Shown piece after piece: positions 34,791 through 46,915 of a stretch of 64,000 nucleotides of DNA. Source of the DNA: Impatiens glandulifera (Eukaryota; Streptophyta; Magnoliopsida; Ericales; Balsaminaceae); NCBI RefSeq assembly GCF_907164915.1, contig NC_061866.1:44518320-44582319 (forward strand), in the 5' to 3' direction. The position numbers and the translations under genes are program-made. Positions within the stretch are counted from its first letter, which is position 1, and each line of letters begins with the position of its first letter. The notes under the pieces were generated by a model. It ran no database searches and was not told the origin of the DNA. It saw only the letters and a program-made list of their open reading frames with translations.

Positions 34791-36551
34791 TAGATGACTC
34801 TTATGAGTGTAATAATAGCCAAAGGCCGTGAAAAAAATGACACCGACGGAGAAGAAAAACAACCACACCCAAAAAACCTCACACAAACGGAACACACCAA
34901 CCGAAAAAAAAAACTAATAAACACTCAAGCTTTCATTATTCACACTTAAACTGCCCAATTATTTTCTCCATTCTAACCAAAGAGTCTCCATTTCATCCTT
35001 AAGCAAAAGTACCAAACTAGTGTGATTTGGTCTAAAAAAATCTTGCATAAGGATCTTGCACAGTTGCACTTATGATTTTTCGGATCATTAACTCCATCTC
35101 CAATGTAAGGATTTCTTGATCCCCTCTTTTTATCTATTTCAATTGCTATTCTAAATTATGAATGCATGCTTGTTTTCGTTTCTTTAATTTTGTTTGATTC
35201 TTGATTTTATTCTTTTGACTTATTTTTTGCATAACAACTTGTAAATAGTGTGTAATATGTTAAATAAAATAGAACAACATAATCTATAATCAAACTAAAA
35301 CAACTTGACCGAAATAAAATAAAAAATAATCTCTTGGTCATTTTCTTTAAATTTGATTCTATTTTATGCTTTTCTTGCCTTCATAGTATTTATTTTGTAT
35401 ATTAAACATTTAAACCCAAACATATTTTAGATTCTTTTTAGTTTCAGATTCTTTTTAGTCGTATTATTTGGATTTTAGGGTCGTCCGGCCAAGAAAAGGG
35501 CCCAATGCCGCCTCATATGCTTTTTCATCTTTCATTGACCTTTCATTGACGCTTAAGACCTTGTTTCCCAGCACAACTTACATCCGACCGAGGAATCAAG
35601 CCTTCCCTTGCTGCTACTCTTCATTCGACTGTGGAATCAAGACCGCTTCCTTGTTACTGTCGATGCCACGACCGAGGAACTTAGTCAGCACCTTTTTTTT
35701 TTAATATAGTTTTTTTTATATATATTTTTCTCGTTTTCTTAGGTTTTATTTTCTTATTTTTTTTTGTATGTGGTAAGTTTATGTTTTCTTTGATCCTAGG
35801 TTAGCAAAACTAAAATACAATATTAGAATATAACAAAATTAAAATATAAAAGTATAAAATCAAAACCAAAAATAAAAAAATGTAAAGTGTAAACTATGTT
35901 TTAAAACATAACTCGTGAGCTATTTCCCACACATAACCAAGCACCGAACTTGAATAAATCTATATTTATGGTGTGCATGCACCTAAAATATTTCTTAGTT
36001 TTAAAAAATTAGGTGACGACTTTATAGTTGTGAGGTTGATAAAAATCGAAAAAACTCTAAATAGATCTACGACGACTTCCCATTAAATATTATAATCCTT
36101 CTCATATTCAACTAGATGGTAAGTTATGAAGTCGTATATAAAGTCTTGTTTTTAACGTTAATTTTTGATCACGTAAAAATTGATTCCCTTCGCAAAAATT
36201 TCTAAAGTGAATCCTACAAACTGAGCGGGTTTTATTGTGTACACACGTATATAAAAATTTAAATTTGTTTGGAATTTGTATTAGAAGAAGATTGAAGACT
36301 CAGTCAATTACAACAAACTCCTAGAAGTATTTACAGTTTTTGGGTGAGTTAGAACTACCTCTAATCACCTTGTTTTTGTTTGAAGAAATCTTGAAGCTCT
36401 TGTCTTTAATGGAGGATTTGTTATAGGAAGTCTAAGGTTCTTTTCATAGCCGGTCCTAATCAAACAAGTGGATAAGGCGGTTGTATTTTAGACAAAACCA
36501 TTAATGGCTTATGGTTTTCTGTCTTTTCTTCAGCTGAATTATATCCGTTTA
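34791..36551. other. Intergenic, unrecognised
   Basis: Mixed composition. The stretch near 35465-35700 is less AT-rich with a 78-residue open frame of no recognisable family and recurring GACCGAGGAATCAAG phrases like those near 27100. It is probably remnant mobile DNA. No gene is called. Confidence 0.4.
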
Positions 36552-37915
36552 GGGTCGAATAGGGTTGCAACGAGCTCAAGCTTGTTGGAGCTCGAACTCG
36601 ACTCAATTAAGTATTTATTAGCTCGATTTGAATTCGAGCTTGAACGAGCTTATAAATTTGAGCTTGAGTTCGACTCGACTATATTACATACAAACTCGAC
36701 TCGAAAACTTGAACAAACATTGAATTATATATAATAAATTATTTATTTTTAATATTTTTCAATATTATATACTTTTATTATATATAATATATTAACATTT
36801 TTTTATCTCTTCCAGTATTATATACAATATAATCATTATTACATACTTAGTATTACTTTTATTATATATAATATATAATATATTAATTTTTTTTATCTTT
36901 TTAATATTATATATAACATATTAATTATTATATCCCTAATATTTATTTTTATTATATAATATATTAATATTTATTTATCTCTTGCATTACTATTTATAAT
37001 ATATTAATCCTTTTTTATTTATTTATCATAAATCACTAATATTGTTTGTCTGACATTTTTCTATACTCAATCAATCATATTTTTCAATTGATTGTTTTTT
37101 TTTTATATTTATTCAACTCTATCTGTATAAACATAAATTTCTCCTAATACATGAAGAAAAGAAGGAAAAAGACTAACTCAACGATGTTAACTAATAAAAT
37201 AGTTGTTTACTTTTTTTCTTTGTCGCTAGATTTACTTAAAACCAAAATAAATCAAAATTATCTAAAAGTAAAAACAATAACTATAAAAAAAAAGTTAAAA
37301 CAAATTTAATTACTAATAGGATTTTGTGAATTAATGAGATGTGAAAATTGAAGAAAGAAGAAGAAAAAGAAGAGATGAAGAGAAAAAGAAATTGTGAAAA
37401 CTGAATAAGAGTATATAAAAACTAAAGAAGAAGAGATAAGAGTAATTTAAGAATAATAATAACTAAAGAAGAAAAAAAAACTAAAGAAGAAGAGATAAGA
37501 GTTATTGAAAAAGAAGAATAACTTAATAGAATAACTAAAGAAGAAGAATATGTAAAGTAACTGATGAAGAAGAAAAAGAAATGAAGAGTGACGTAGAATA
37601 TGATGAATGAACGATATATTAGGAATTATGGTTTATTTTAGGATTATGAGCCTTCATATTGGACTTTGAAGAGAGGGAAATAAAAAAAAATATTGTGTAA
37701 AATTTTAATATTAAATAAATAAAAATATTTATATTTTATAAGGCTCGAAAAAGCTCGATAAGCCATCGAGCAAACTTTATATGAGCTCGAGTTCGACTCG
37801 AATAATAAACGAGTCGACTCGAACTCGGTTAAAGTTAAGCTCAAGTCGAGCTTTGACCGAGCAATTTGCGAGTGGCTCACGAACGACTTGACTCATTTGC
37901 AACCCTAGGGTAGAA
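36552..37915. mobile_element. hAT-like element, copy 2
   Basis: Left end TAGGGTTGCAACGAGCTC (36560) and right end CTCATTTGCAACCCTA (37907) are inverted repeats. They are flanked by GGGTCGAA (36552-36559) and GGGTAGAA (37908-37915), 8 bp with one mismatch. Internally it is collinear with the nested element at 28940-30508 (AGCTTGTTGGAGCTCGAAC, the GAAGAAGAG stretch, CAAGTCGAGCTTTGACCGAG). It is 1,348 bp long and non-coding. Confidence 0.8.
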
Positions 37916-39425
37916 TTGTGGCTTAGGTTAGAATAAGCAAAATTATCCCCTATTTAGGTGAAAAATTATATTTATGCCTTATCTGTTGTTGACGTCCTTG
38001 AAGAAGAAAAATAAACATAAAATTTATTTTGGTTGGTTGTATTTATTATTTTGTATAGTTTAGGGTTTTATTTATAAATATTTTGGGATTTAAATAATTA
38101 TAACATTTTTCTAAATAATTATTTTATTTGTTTAGGCCCTTAATTTTTAACTCTTTAGAGATTTATATAACTATAACATTTTTTTCAAATAATTATTTTA
38201 TTTATTTAGACCATTAATTTTTAATTATGTTTGAATTTTGAATACACCATCCCCAAATTATAAATTTTTTTATAGTTATTTTTGATTTAAAGGATACACA
38301 ATTTATTTAAAATAATTATTTGATTTTCATTTTAATTTTAACTATTTTGAATTTAATGGATATAATATTTTTTCAAAATATTTTTTATTTTTATCCATTA
38401 ATGAGTTCATAATTTTATAAAATCATTTTAATAGCTCAGAATTTTTTACAATTTTTATATAAGTTAGGTGTGTCAAATTTTAGTGTTTACAAACACAAAT
38501 ATTTAATATTTTTTTATAATATAATTTATTTTCATAATATATTTTATATGTAAGATATAACTTATTTAAAAGCTCAAAAAATAGTTTTGAGTATTTAAAA
38601 TATTTCACATTTTAAATTTTTTTAGTAAGATTCTTGACGATGTATTAAATGTTTATAGATTTTAAAACTAAACCTAGTTCAATTGTTTTTTTTTTTTTTT
38701 ATATTTGGATTTGAATATAAAATAAAGAATAATTAACATATTTTATTCTTATATATATGTTTTTTCTTTAATAAGGGTTTATTAATTTATCAAATAAACT
38801 AGAGTTAAGAAAATAATAGATATTTAAAACATCAATATTTTTTAAAATAACATTTCACCAAACTTTCTAAATAAAAAATAAGCAAAGAAATAATTACTTA
38901 TTTTTACCACAAAAATAGGTTAGCGCATGTGATGTGTCACGGTCCACGGACAATGAAAAGACAAATTAACACTTTGGTCGGCCCTAGTGGCGAGCCCATG
39001 GGCCAGGCCCAGCGCAGCCCAATAACCTAATTAAAAAATAAATAAAAAATCTATTACTTTCTCTTTCTCTTTCCACGACGACTGACGAGTGACTAATATT
39101 TAAAAATATTTTACATTTTTTATGTTTAAATGTGTAAAATAATATTTATTTATATATTTGAATATGAATTCAAATATAGAAATGTATATACATTTTAAAA
39201 GTGTTTATAAATTAGCTTATATTTCCTTTTTATATATGATTTTATTTTGCTAACAAGTGTTTATAAATGTAACTTTATTTTATTTTATTTTGAATTTGAA
39301 TTTGAATTCAAGAATAAATATACATTTAAAAGTTAATCTAGCTCAATTAGTAGAATGAATGTAAGGTAGTGAGTGAATTCTTAAAGTTTGAACAATATTC
39401 TATTAAATTGTGTCTAACCCAAATA
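37916..39425. other. Intergenic, AT-rich
   Basis: Mostly AT-rich. A GC-rich patch at about 38925-39030 is unrecognised. Near 39331-39405 there is a weak tRNA-like pair of boxes (TAGCTCAATTAGTAGA and TTAAAGTTTGAAC), possibly a decayed SINE. No gene is seen. Confidence 0.4.
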
Positions 39426-41374
39426 CAAAATTAATGAGCATAATTAAATTACAAATTTATGGACATAAAAAACTAGGGTGTAATTGATTTGGTTTCGTCG
39501 GTTTCTTCAATAAGTCTCAATCATTCATGTTGATTTTTCTAAAACTTTGAACGGTTGGTTTGCGAGAATTGTCCAATTCGATTTCATAGGTTATAAATAG
39601 ATTTGATCATTTTTTTTTTATCTTACCATAAGAGTTAAATTAATAAAATCGATTCCAATTCAGCTTATTATCCTCCTTAATTATAGTTAAGAACAATTAT
39701 CCATTTACTACTCTAAAACTTTTTCATTTAAAATTTTCAATAGTAAACCAACTAAATATATAATTGTACTATTTTGTCATGTTTAAATTCAAAGCGTGAC
39801 TCAACTGTAATAAAAAAACGAGGTTGTTCAATTGTCAAAAGTAATGGTTAAGAGATCAAAAGTTACTGATTAATTCTTATTAAAACGTTCTTCAACTAAA
39901 ATGAAAGTGATCGTAACTATGACAAATATACTTACCATTGACTTTATGTTTTGTTCAAAAGCTTGTCAAAATTTCCAAGTTATTTTATTTAAAATTACAA
40001 ATTGGGCAAAACAATTTAGCCAAATATTTTTTTGGAATTTTGCAAACACGAATCAAATTCATATATATTTACCGTTTTTACAATGTTGTTATCATTGAGT
40101 TAGCAATGAATTTAAATTTTGGTATCTAATTCTTGATCATATATACTATATTCCAACCATTTAATTCTTGATCATATATACTATATTCCAACCATTTTTT
40201 TTTCAATCAATTAACAAATTAGATATTCTGTCACCAAACTTGTTCAATAATGATATAAAACAGGTGCATATATAATGTTAAAATATTAATCATTATATCA
40301 TTCTAATACAAATTAAAGTAGTAATTTTGTTTTTGTGTAGGCAGTTAATTAATTTGATTAAGTTTTTTGAGTAACTCAATATTAATCATTTGAATAGATT
40401 AACACTATATTATTTTGCACCCTCTTTTGTAACTTTTTACTGCATAATTATTTCCTCAACTCATTTATTGTAAAAACATTATAAGTTTTTTAATGCATTG
40501 GATATTTTTTTCTCTTTATATCTTTTAATTAATGGATTAAACTCTTTGCCATTTCCAATTTTGAAGAAGAAAGGAAGAAGAAGAATAAAACATCTTCTCT
40601 TGAATATAAATGGAAAAATCTTTTCAATTGGAGGCAGAAGAAGAATGAGAAGTCGAAATTACGTACAAAGTTAATGAGCATAATTAAATTACAAATTTAT
40701 GGACATAAAAACTATGGTGTAATTGAGTTGGTTTTGTCGTCAAAGAATCCCAATCGTTGGTGTTTTTCAAAAACTTTGAACAGTTGATTTGGCGAAAAAT
40801 GTCTAATTCGGTTTCGACATGTTATAAATAGAATTGGTCAGTTTTTATCTTACCACAAGAGTTAAATAAAATATGCTCCAATTCAGCTTATTATATCTAA
40901 GAACAATTATCAACTGACTACTCTAAAACCTTTTCTTTGAAAATTTTCAGCAGTAAACCAGCTAAATAATTGTACTATTATAAAAATTTACCCTGCAAGG
41001 TTTAAATTCAAAGCATAACTTAGACTATAACAAAAAAACAACCCACAAAACTCATTAAAGCTTAATTCAATTGTCAAAAAGTTACAAGTTGGTTCATACT
41101 TAAAACGTTAAGTTAAAATGAAAGTATGATCACTATAGAAAGGATGCTAGTTTCTTAAATAAAAAAACTACAAATATGCATACCATTAACTTTATGTTTC
41201 GGTTCAAATGGTTTTGTCAAAATTTTCAATGTTATTTTGTTTGTATTTTATATAAAAAAATGTGATGTAACATTATAAACTGTGCAAAATATTTTAATCA
41301 AATAATTTTCTTAATATTGTATTTTGGAATTTTGCAAACACGAACAAAGTTTTTTATATATATATATATATATG

Positions 41375-41408
<34 letters not shown>

Positions 41409-42480
41409 CTTGTCTTTTTCCATGTTTTTAAATTGAGTGCGTAGTAAATTTAAATTTCAGTATGTAACTATTGAAATAAGATTTTACTTCAAAAATATTT
41501 GGATTAAATCTTTCATGTAGTAATATTGTTAAGTCACACTTCAATTACTTTCATCTTAAAATTTTATTTAATCATAGTATTTAAGATGAGTAAATAACAT
41601 CTCTCTTCATCATTTTGACCATATAATCTATATGTCAAACATTTTTTATTCTACTTTTTTCAATCAATTAACATAATAGATATTCCTAGGGATTTGGGTA
41701 AGGTAGTCAAGAATCAATCATAGGGTATTAAATTCACATTTAGATATATTTGTAATGTGTCATTGCCATAATTATTCTGTCATCAAATTAACTTGTTCAA
41801 TAATGAAATAAAACAGGTACATATATAATGTTAATATATTAATCAACATATCATTCTAATACAAATTAAAGTAGTAATTTTGTTTTTTTGCTGCCAGGAT
41901 TAAGCTTTTTGAGTAACTGGTCAATTATTAATCATTTGAATAGATTTAACACTGTATAGATTAATGTTAAAATATTAATCAGCATATCATTCTAATACAA
42001 ATTAAAGTAGTAATTTTGTTTTTATGTTGCCAGTTAATAAATTTGATTAAGCTTTTTGAGTAACTGGTCAATTATTAATCATTTGAATAGATTAACACTG
42101 TATAGATTAATGTTAAAATATTAATCAGCATATCATTCTAATACAAATTAAAGTAGTAATTTTGTTTTTATGCTGCCAGTTAATAAATTTGATTAAGCTT
42201 TTTGAGTAACTGATCAATTATTAATCATTTGAATAGATTAACACTTTATATTATTTTGCACCCTTTTTGTAACTTTTTACTGCATAATTATTTCCTCAAC
42301 TCATTTTATTTTAAAAACATTATAAGTTTCTTAATTCATTGGATTTTTTTTTCTCTCTTTATATCTCTTAATTAATAGGATTAAATTCACTGGAATAAAA
42401 CACCTCCTCTTAAATATAAATGAAGAATTTTTTTTCAATTGGGGGCAGAAGAAGAAGAAGAATGAGAAATCAGTCTCACT
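39426..42480. repeat. Two diverged ~1.2-1.8 kb direct copies with TRM-like gene debris
   Basis: The block starting at 39426 (TTAATGAGCATAATTAAATT, TTACAAATTTATGGACATAA) recurs at 40671, followed by parallel landmarks (AACTTTGAACGGTTG versus AACTTTGAACAGTTG; CTCTAAAAC TTTTC; ATGTTTTGTTC versus ATGTTTCGGTTC). Both copies end with a stretch similar to the region just upstream of the TRM-like gene (TTTTTACTGCATAATTATTT; compare 54840-54865) and a TTCAATTGG.GGCAGAAGAAG piece similar to its exon 2. Confidence 0.65.
41815..42250. repeat. Three tandem copies of a 136-146 bp unit
   Basis: TTAATC(A/C)..CATATCATTCTAAT occurs at 41839, 41975 and 42121, each followed by AAATTAAAGTAGTAATTTTG and GAGTAACTGGTCAATTATTA. 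A single copy exists in the upstream block (about 40275-40400), so the triplication happened after the larger duplication. Confidence 0.8.
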
Positions 42481-43400
42481 TATTTTCATTTTCTATAAAA
42501 AAAAAACCATAGTATGTAACCTTTCCCAATGTATTAGAGAAAATAAATCATATATACTTATATACATATATTTACAAACCTTAGTCACAATCACAAATGT
42601 AAAGATATCAAATTTGCATCACTCAATTCAATGATTTATAATTTTAAATGGATTGAATATGCTAAACTAATGCAATATAAAAAAGTTAAAGAACCCTTAG
42701 AAGTTAGATCTTAAGTGATCTTTTCTTTATAAAAAAAAATCTAACATCATATTTCTTTCATCAATCTAATCAATTAAGTTATCAACTAAAATATGAAAAC
42801 TTTAACTTTATAAAATTTATTTTTCAACTATTATAACAAAATTCAGTCAATCACAAATTAAACCCATTTTTTCATAAAACAATTTTCATTTCTTAAAAAC
42901 AAACAATAAAATCTATTAATGTATTAAACTTAAAAACTTGTTGGAAGAACAAGTCGTTCCATGTCAATACCAATTACATCCCCATACAAGTAAGGATCTA
43001 TAATAGATAATAAAAAAGAAACACAAATTTAACAACTTAGATTCTACCATTAAAATAAATTTAAGAAATGATCTAAAACCAAGATAACTCCATAAAAAAA
43101 ACACAATATTATAATCCCTTAAATAACAATTACATGTCAATACAATTGAATTAAGGATCTATAATAGATACTAAACAAAAACACAAATTTAATAACTTAG
43201 ATTCTACCATTAAAATCAATTTATAGAATGATCTAAACCAGATAACTCCATAAAATGAAGACAACATTATAATCTCTTAAAAGAAAATAAAACATCATGC
43301 TAATTATCCATTTCTCTCTCACACACACACAAACAAACGAACAAACAAACAAACAACAAACACAATAAACAAACTACAACATAGTCATTTGATTTAAATC
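42481..43400. other. Intergenic; GATA gene 2 3' flank
   Basis: AT-rich. Two direct copies of a block near 43000-43100 and 43150-43260 (GGATCTATAATAGATA, CTTAGATTCTACCATTAAAA) indicate a ~135-bp tandem duplication. A CA/CAAA-rich stretch lies at 43319-43365. No gene is seen. Confidence 0.5.
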
Positions 43401-44026
43401 TTAACGGTGACGGAGGGACATCAATATTAAGGCGGCGATCTCTACTTCATCGGTCGTCGAATACATATCCGCCGGCTCCCTCTTCACCCTTTCTTCTTTC
43501 TTTGCTTCATCACTTCCCACAGATTCACCGGAAGTACTTGCCTTGTCCTTCTTTGACCTAACTGCCTTCGCCGGAGCCACCGCCTTTCCCGGAGCCGCCG
43601 CCTTTTTCTTGGTCGGTTTCCTGCTCAAACCTAGAAGATCTCTTTTCTTCTTCACACACCTTATCCCACAAGCATTACACAAGGACTGCACGAGATATAT
43701 ACTAATCATAAATCAAAATCGTTTTCAAATAAGTTATATGAAGAAAAACAGAAATGATCTGATCTGATGATCGGACCTTAGGGCCGGATGGACCGCTTCT
43801 CCAGAGAGGAGTCTTGGTTGTACGGCATTCACCGCAGATTCTAGCAACATTAGTGACGTTTTCGTCGGAAGAAACTACCGGAGACGTGACGGCGATCATG
43901 TTTACCGAATCTGAAACCTAGATTAGACAGAGAATTCAAATCAAATAAGCAATCTTGAATCTAAAAACGAAGAAAACAGCTAGAGATTAATGTGGGTACC
44001 TGCTTATCGGATACAACCATCTCCAT
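43401..44026 (-). CDS. LLM-domain B-GATA transcription factor, gene 2
   Basis: Exons 44000-44026, 43777-43917 and 43401-43685 (minus) encode 150 residues. The finger is CGECRTTKTPLWRSGPSGPK plus SLCNACGIRCVKKKR, split by intron 2 at the same place as in the other three genes. The middle is Ala/Lys/Pro-rich (KKKAAAPGKAVAPAKAV). The C-terminal helix reads VEIAALILMSLRHR, so the signature is ILM rather than LLM. It is a predicted nuclear DNA-binding regulator. Exon 1 codes MEMVVSDKQ. It is closest by layout to gene 3 (2 kb away), and flanking DNA of the two is also similar. Confidence 0.92.
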
Positions 44027-44192
44027 GATTCAAGATCAAGCTAAGTCAACAAGCGATCGGATCCGATCAAACAACCCTAGAGAGAGAAAAGAGCAAAACT
44101 TTGATCGGATCGTAAACGCGAAGGGACAAGTGAGAAGAAAAACAACAACCGCGGTGGACGACGATCTGTAGAAAAAATGAGTAAAACTTTTG

Positions 44193-44255
44193 CTTTATAA
44201 AGGAGTTGGGAGTAAGCCCTAGCGGCTGCGTATTGACCAAAATGCCCTCCAGTTT
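44193..44255 (-). promoter_or_regulatory. Conserved proximal promoter block and TATA of GATA gene 2
   Basis: CTTTATAAAG at 44193-44202 is about 170 bp upstream of the ATG. It is preceded (minus strand) by CCGCTAGGGCTTA and GAGGGCATTTTGGTCAATA, matching the other GATA promoters. Confidence 0.65.
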
Positions 44256-44657
44256 TGATCAATTTTTGGTAGCAGCTATGCCGCCAAGAAATTATTTTGT
44301 ATTGTTTATTTTAAAGTATTTTAATTTAATCATTAAAATATACATATTTAATTTTATTTAATAATTGAACTAACATCTACAAGAAAATCTTTCATTTAAT
44401 ATGGATCTAATATTAAATACTGTTCTTTTAAAATTCTCTTAATCATATATATATTAAGGCTGTATTTCATCAAAATCACAAATGAAAAACTATATTTATA
44501 ACAAAATGAATATTTTTAGATATATCTGATATTATCAATTTGGATGTTAATTAGTTTTTTTACTACTAAATTAGTTAAACGTGTGGATCACGGAAACAGA
44601 AACGACAAATATTTCAGTAATATAACGATTAACGTTAATATCACTATCATACACAAT
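44256..44657. other. Intergenic upstream of GATA gene 2
   Basis: AT-rich. AACGTGTGGATCACGGA at about 44579 recurs at about 47319 upstream of gene 3, supporting duplication of the whole gene-plus-promoter segment. No gene is seen. Confidence 0.5.
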
Positions 44658-45335
44658 AGTATTTCATTAACATCACTGCGTGATAGCCTAATGAAGTGTG
44701 TGAGAACAACATTTCAATCCAATCCAATGTAATGAGTAACATCGATTATATGAAATAGTTTAACGGGATATGTGAGGTCATGGAAAACAATGGAGAAGGA
44801 AAATACAAACATTTAGGTACATACTAGTATTTCATTAACATCACTATGTGATAGGCTAATGAAGTGTGAGAGAATACCATTTCAATCCAATGTAATGTAA
44901 TGAGTAACATCGATTCTATGAAATAGTTTAAAGAGATATGTGAGGTCATGGAGAACATTGGAGAAGAAAAATACAAACATCTAGGTACATAATAGTATTT
45001 CATTAACATCACTTCGTGATAGGCTAATGAAGTGTGAGAGAATAACATTTCAATCCAATCCAATGTAATGTAATGAGTAACATCGATTATATGAAATAGT
45101 TAACTAGATATGTGAGGTCATGGAGAACAATGTTGAAGAAAAATACAAACATCTAGGTACATAATAGTATTTCATTAACATCATTACGTGATAGGTTAAC
45201 AAAGTGTGAGAGAATAACATTTCAATCCAATCCAATGTAATGTAATGAGTAACATTTTTTATATGAAATAGTTTAACGAGATATGTGAGGTCATGGAGAA
45301 CAATGGAGAAGGAAAATACAAACATTTAGTTATAA
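44658..45335. repeat. Four-copy tandem repeat, 168-172 bp unit
   Basis: AGTATTTCATTAACATCA begins the unit at 44658, 44826, 44994 and 45166. Each unit continues GTGATAGGCTAATGAAGTGT, CATTTCAATCCAATG, GAGTAACATCGATT and GAGGTCATGGAGAACA. The periods are 168, 168 and 172. Repetitive open frames on the minus strand are by-products. Confidence 0.9.
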
Positions 45336-46074
45336 CAAAATGAGGAGTGATATGACTAAAGTATGTGACAAACATCATTAGAAATTGACTTCACATCTAT
45401 TCATTATTCATTTCAAAACATTTTTATTTATGTTCATATTTATATTTATACCTCAATGAAATGTACAATTCTTTTAATTAAGTTATATGTATTTGAACAT
45501 ATATTAAAGTACACTTTTTGTGCCAATAAAATTAAAAAGAATTACAAGCAATATGTAAGAAAAATAGGTTTTTGAAACTTAAATATACCTTCAAATCCTA
45601 TTATATATATAATTTGTATACTTCAAACTAAATCACAATAACATATATATAACTTATAATATACAATTGATCATAGGTTTATACCTCAAAAATAAAAATA
45701 ACAATTAGATCAGCCTAATAACTGAGCCTCTTCTTTTGTTGATTAATCCCAATCACCCTTTATCTTATGAATAAGGTTTAAATTAAAATATTAAAACAAA
45801 AGAGTCTAGAGTAGCTAAAACTAATGAAATCATAGTTGAATATCAATACAATCTACTAAACCCATAAAAAGAAAAGAAATCTGAAAGTTAAAAAGACCCA
45901 CAAAACAAATTTATAGAATCATCAATCAAAAGTCTAAACCAAAACATGATTAAAGTTAACAAAACATTATTCTTGTAAAAAATGAAAAGAAAAAAAAAAC
46001 AATTTGACAATTATTCCCTTCTCTCTCACACACACACAGAGACAACAGACAACAGACAGACAAACAACATTAGT
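45336..46074. other. Intergenic with a copy of a dispersed AATAAA-tail repeat
   Basis: Near 45510-45600 lies TTTTTGTGCCAATAAAATTA..AAGAATTACAAGCA..CTTAAATATACC, one of about eight related copies between 39 and 54 kb. No gene is seen. Confidence 0.5.
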
Positions 46075-46689
46075 CTAATTAAAATTCATAAATGAATCAA
46101 AAGATCCCCATGATAGGGACATCAATATGACGGCAGCTTTCTCTACTTCTCCCATTTTCGGCCATAGCTTAATCACCTTTGATTTTCCCGATGATGATTT
46201 GCAAGAATCGCAACACTCTTTTTCACCTCCTTCATTCTTCATCGCCGGCGCCGCCTTTTTCTTTTTCACGATCATCGAGTTCTTGTTCAAACCTAAAACA
46301 TCAATCTTCTTCTTCTTACTCCTAATCCCACAAGCATTACACAATGACTGCATGCCAAATTCAATTATCAAAAAACATAACCCAAAAACATTATATTATA
46401 TATATATAGATACATATGAATAAACAAATGATCGGCGGACCTTTGGACCGGCCGGTCCAGCTCTCCAGAAAGGCGTCTTGCTTGTATAACAGTCGCTGCA
46501 GATCTTAACGTTACTACTGCTTTCGACGTCGGAAGAAACTATGTCCGGAGATTCTCCGGTCACCGTCATGTCTACCGAGTTTGAACCCTAGATCAGAAAA
46601 AATTCATCTCAAATGAAGAAATCTAGAGAAAAAAAGACACGAAAACAGTCATAGATTAAAGTAATTGTTACCCTGCTGTCGGACATCAT
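46075..46689 (-). CDS. LLM-domain B-GATA transcription factor, gene 3, with an altered finger
   Basis: Exons 46672-46689, 46441-46587 and 46075-46347 (minus) encode 145 residues. The finger reads CSDCYTSKTPFWRAGPAGPK plus SLCNACGIRSKKKK. All four zinc-binding cysteines are present, but the usual G after the second Cys is Y and the near-invariant L of TPLWR is F, so DNA binding may be changed. The C-terminus GEVEKAAVILMSLSWGSF retains the hydrophobic LLM-type helix (ILM). Exon 1 codes MMSDSR. All splice junctions and frames are intact, so it is not an obvious pseudogene. Confidence 0.9.
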
Positions 46690-46843
46690 ATCCGTGGTGA
46701 CGATGATTCAAGATCTAGAGAGAGAGAGATAGCTAGAACGCGCGATCTGCTGAAGAGTGGTGGATGTGATCGTAAAGGAGAAATGAGAAAAAACACCGTC
46801 GGCGGTGGACGGATGATTTGTCGAAGAAAAGAGTGAGACTTTG

Positions 46844-46915
46844 GTTTATAAAGGGGGGTCGTGAAAAAGCCCTAGCTATGGGAGATATTTATTATAGACC
46901 AAAATGCCCTCTATT
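46844..46915 (-). promoter_or_regulatory. Conserved proximal promoter block and TATA of GATA gene 3
   Basis: CTTTATAAAC (46844-46853) lies about 155 bp upstream of the ATG. It is preceded by CTAGGGCTTTTTC and GAGGGCATTTTGGTC on the minus strand. Confidence 0.6.

Noticed and set aside
35468..35704. 78-residue open frame
   Set aside because: Composition patch with repeated phrases, no homology and no gene structure.
44824..45325. Two similar minus-strand frames that look like a repeated hydrophobic peptide
   Set aside because: They arise from the 168-bp tandem array. The periodicity is that of the DNA repeat, and no promoter or family is seen.
46127..46423. 98-residue plus-strand open frame
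   Set aside because: Antisense of GATA gene 3 exon 3 running into its intron.
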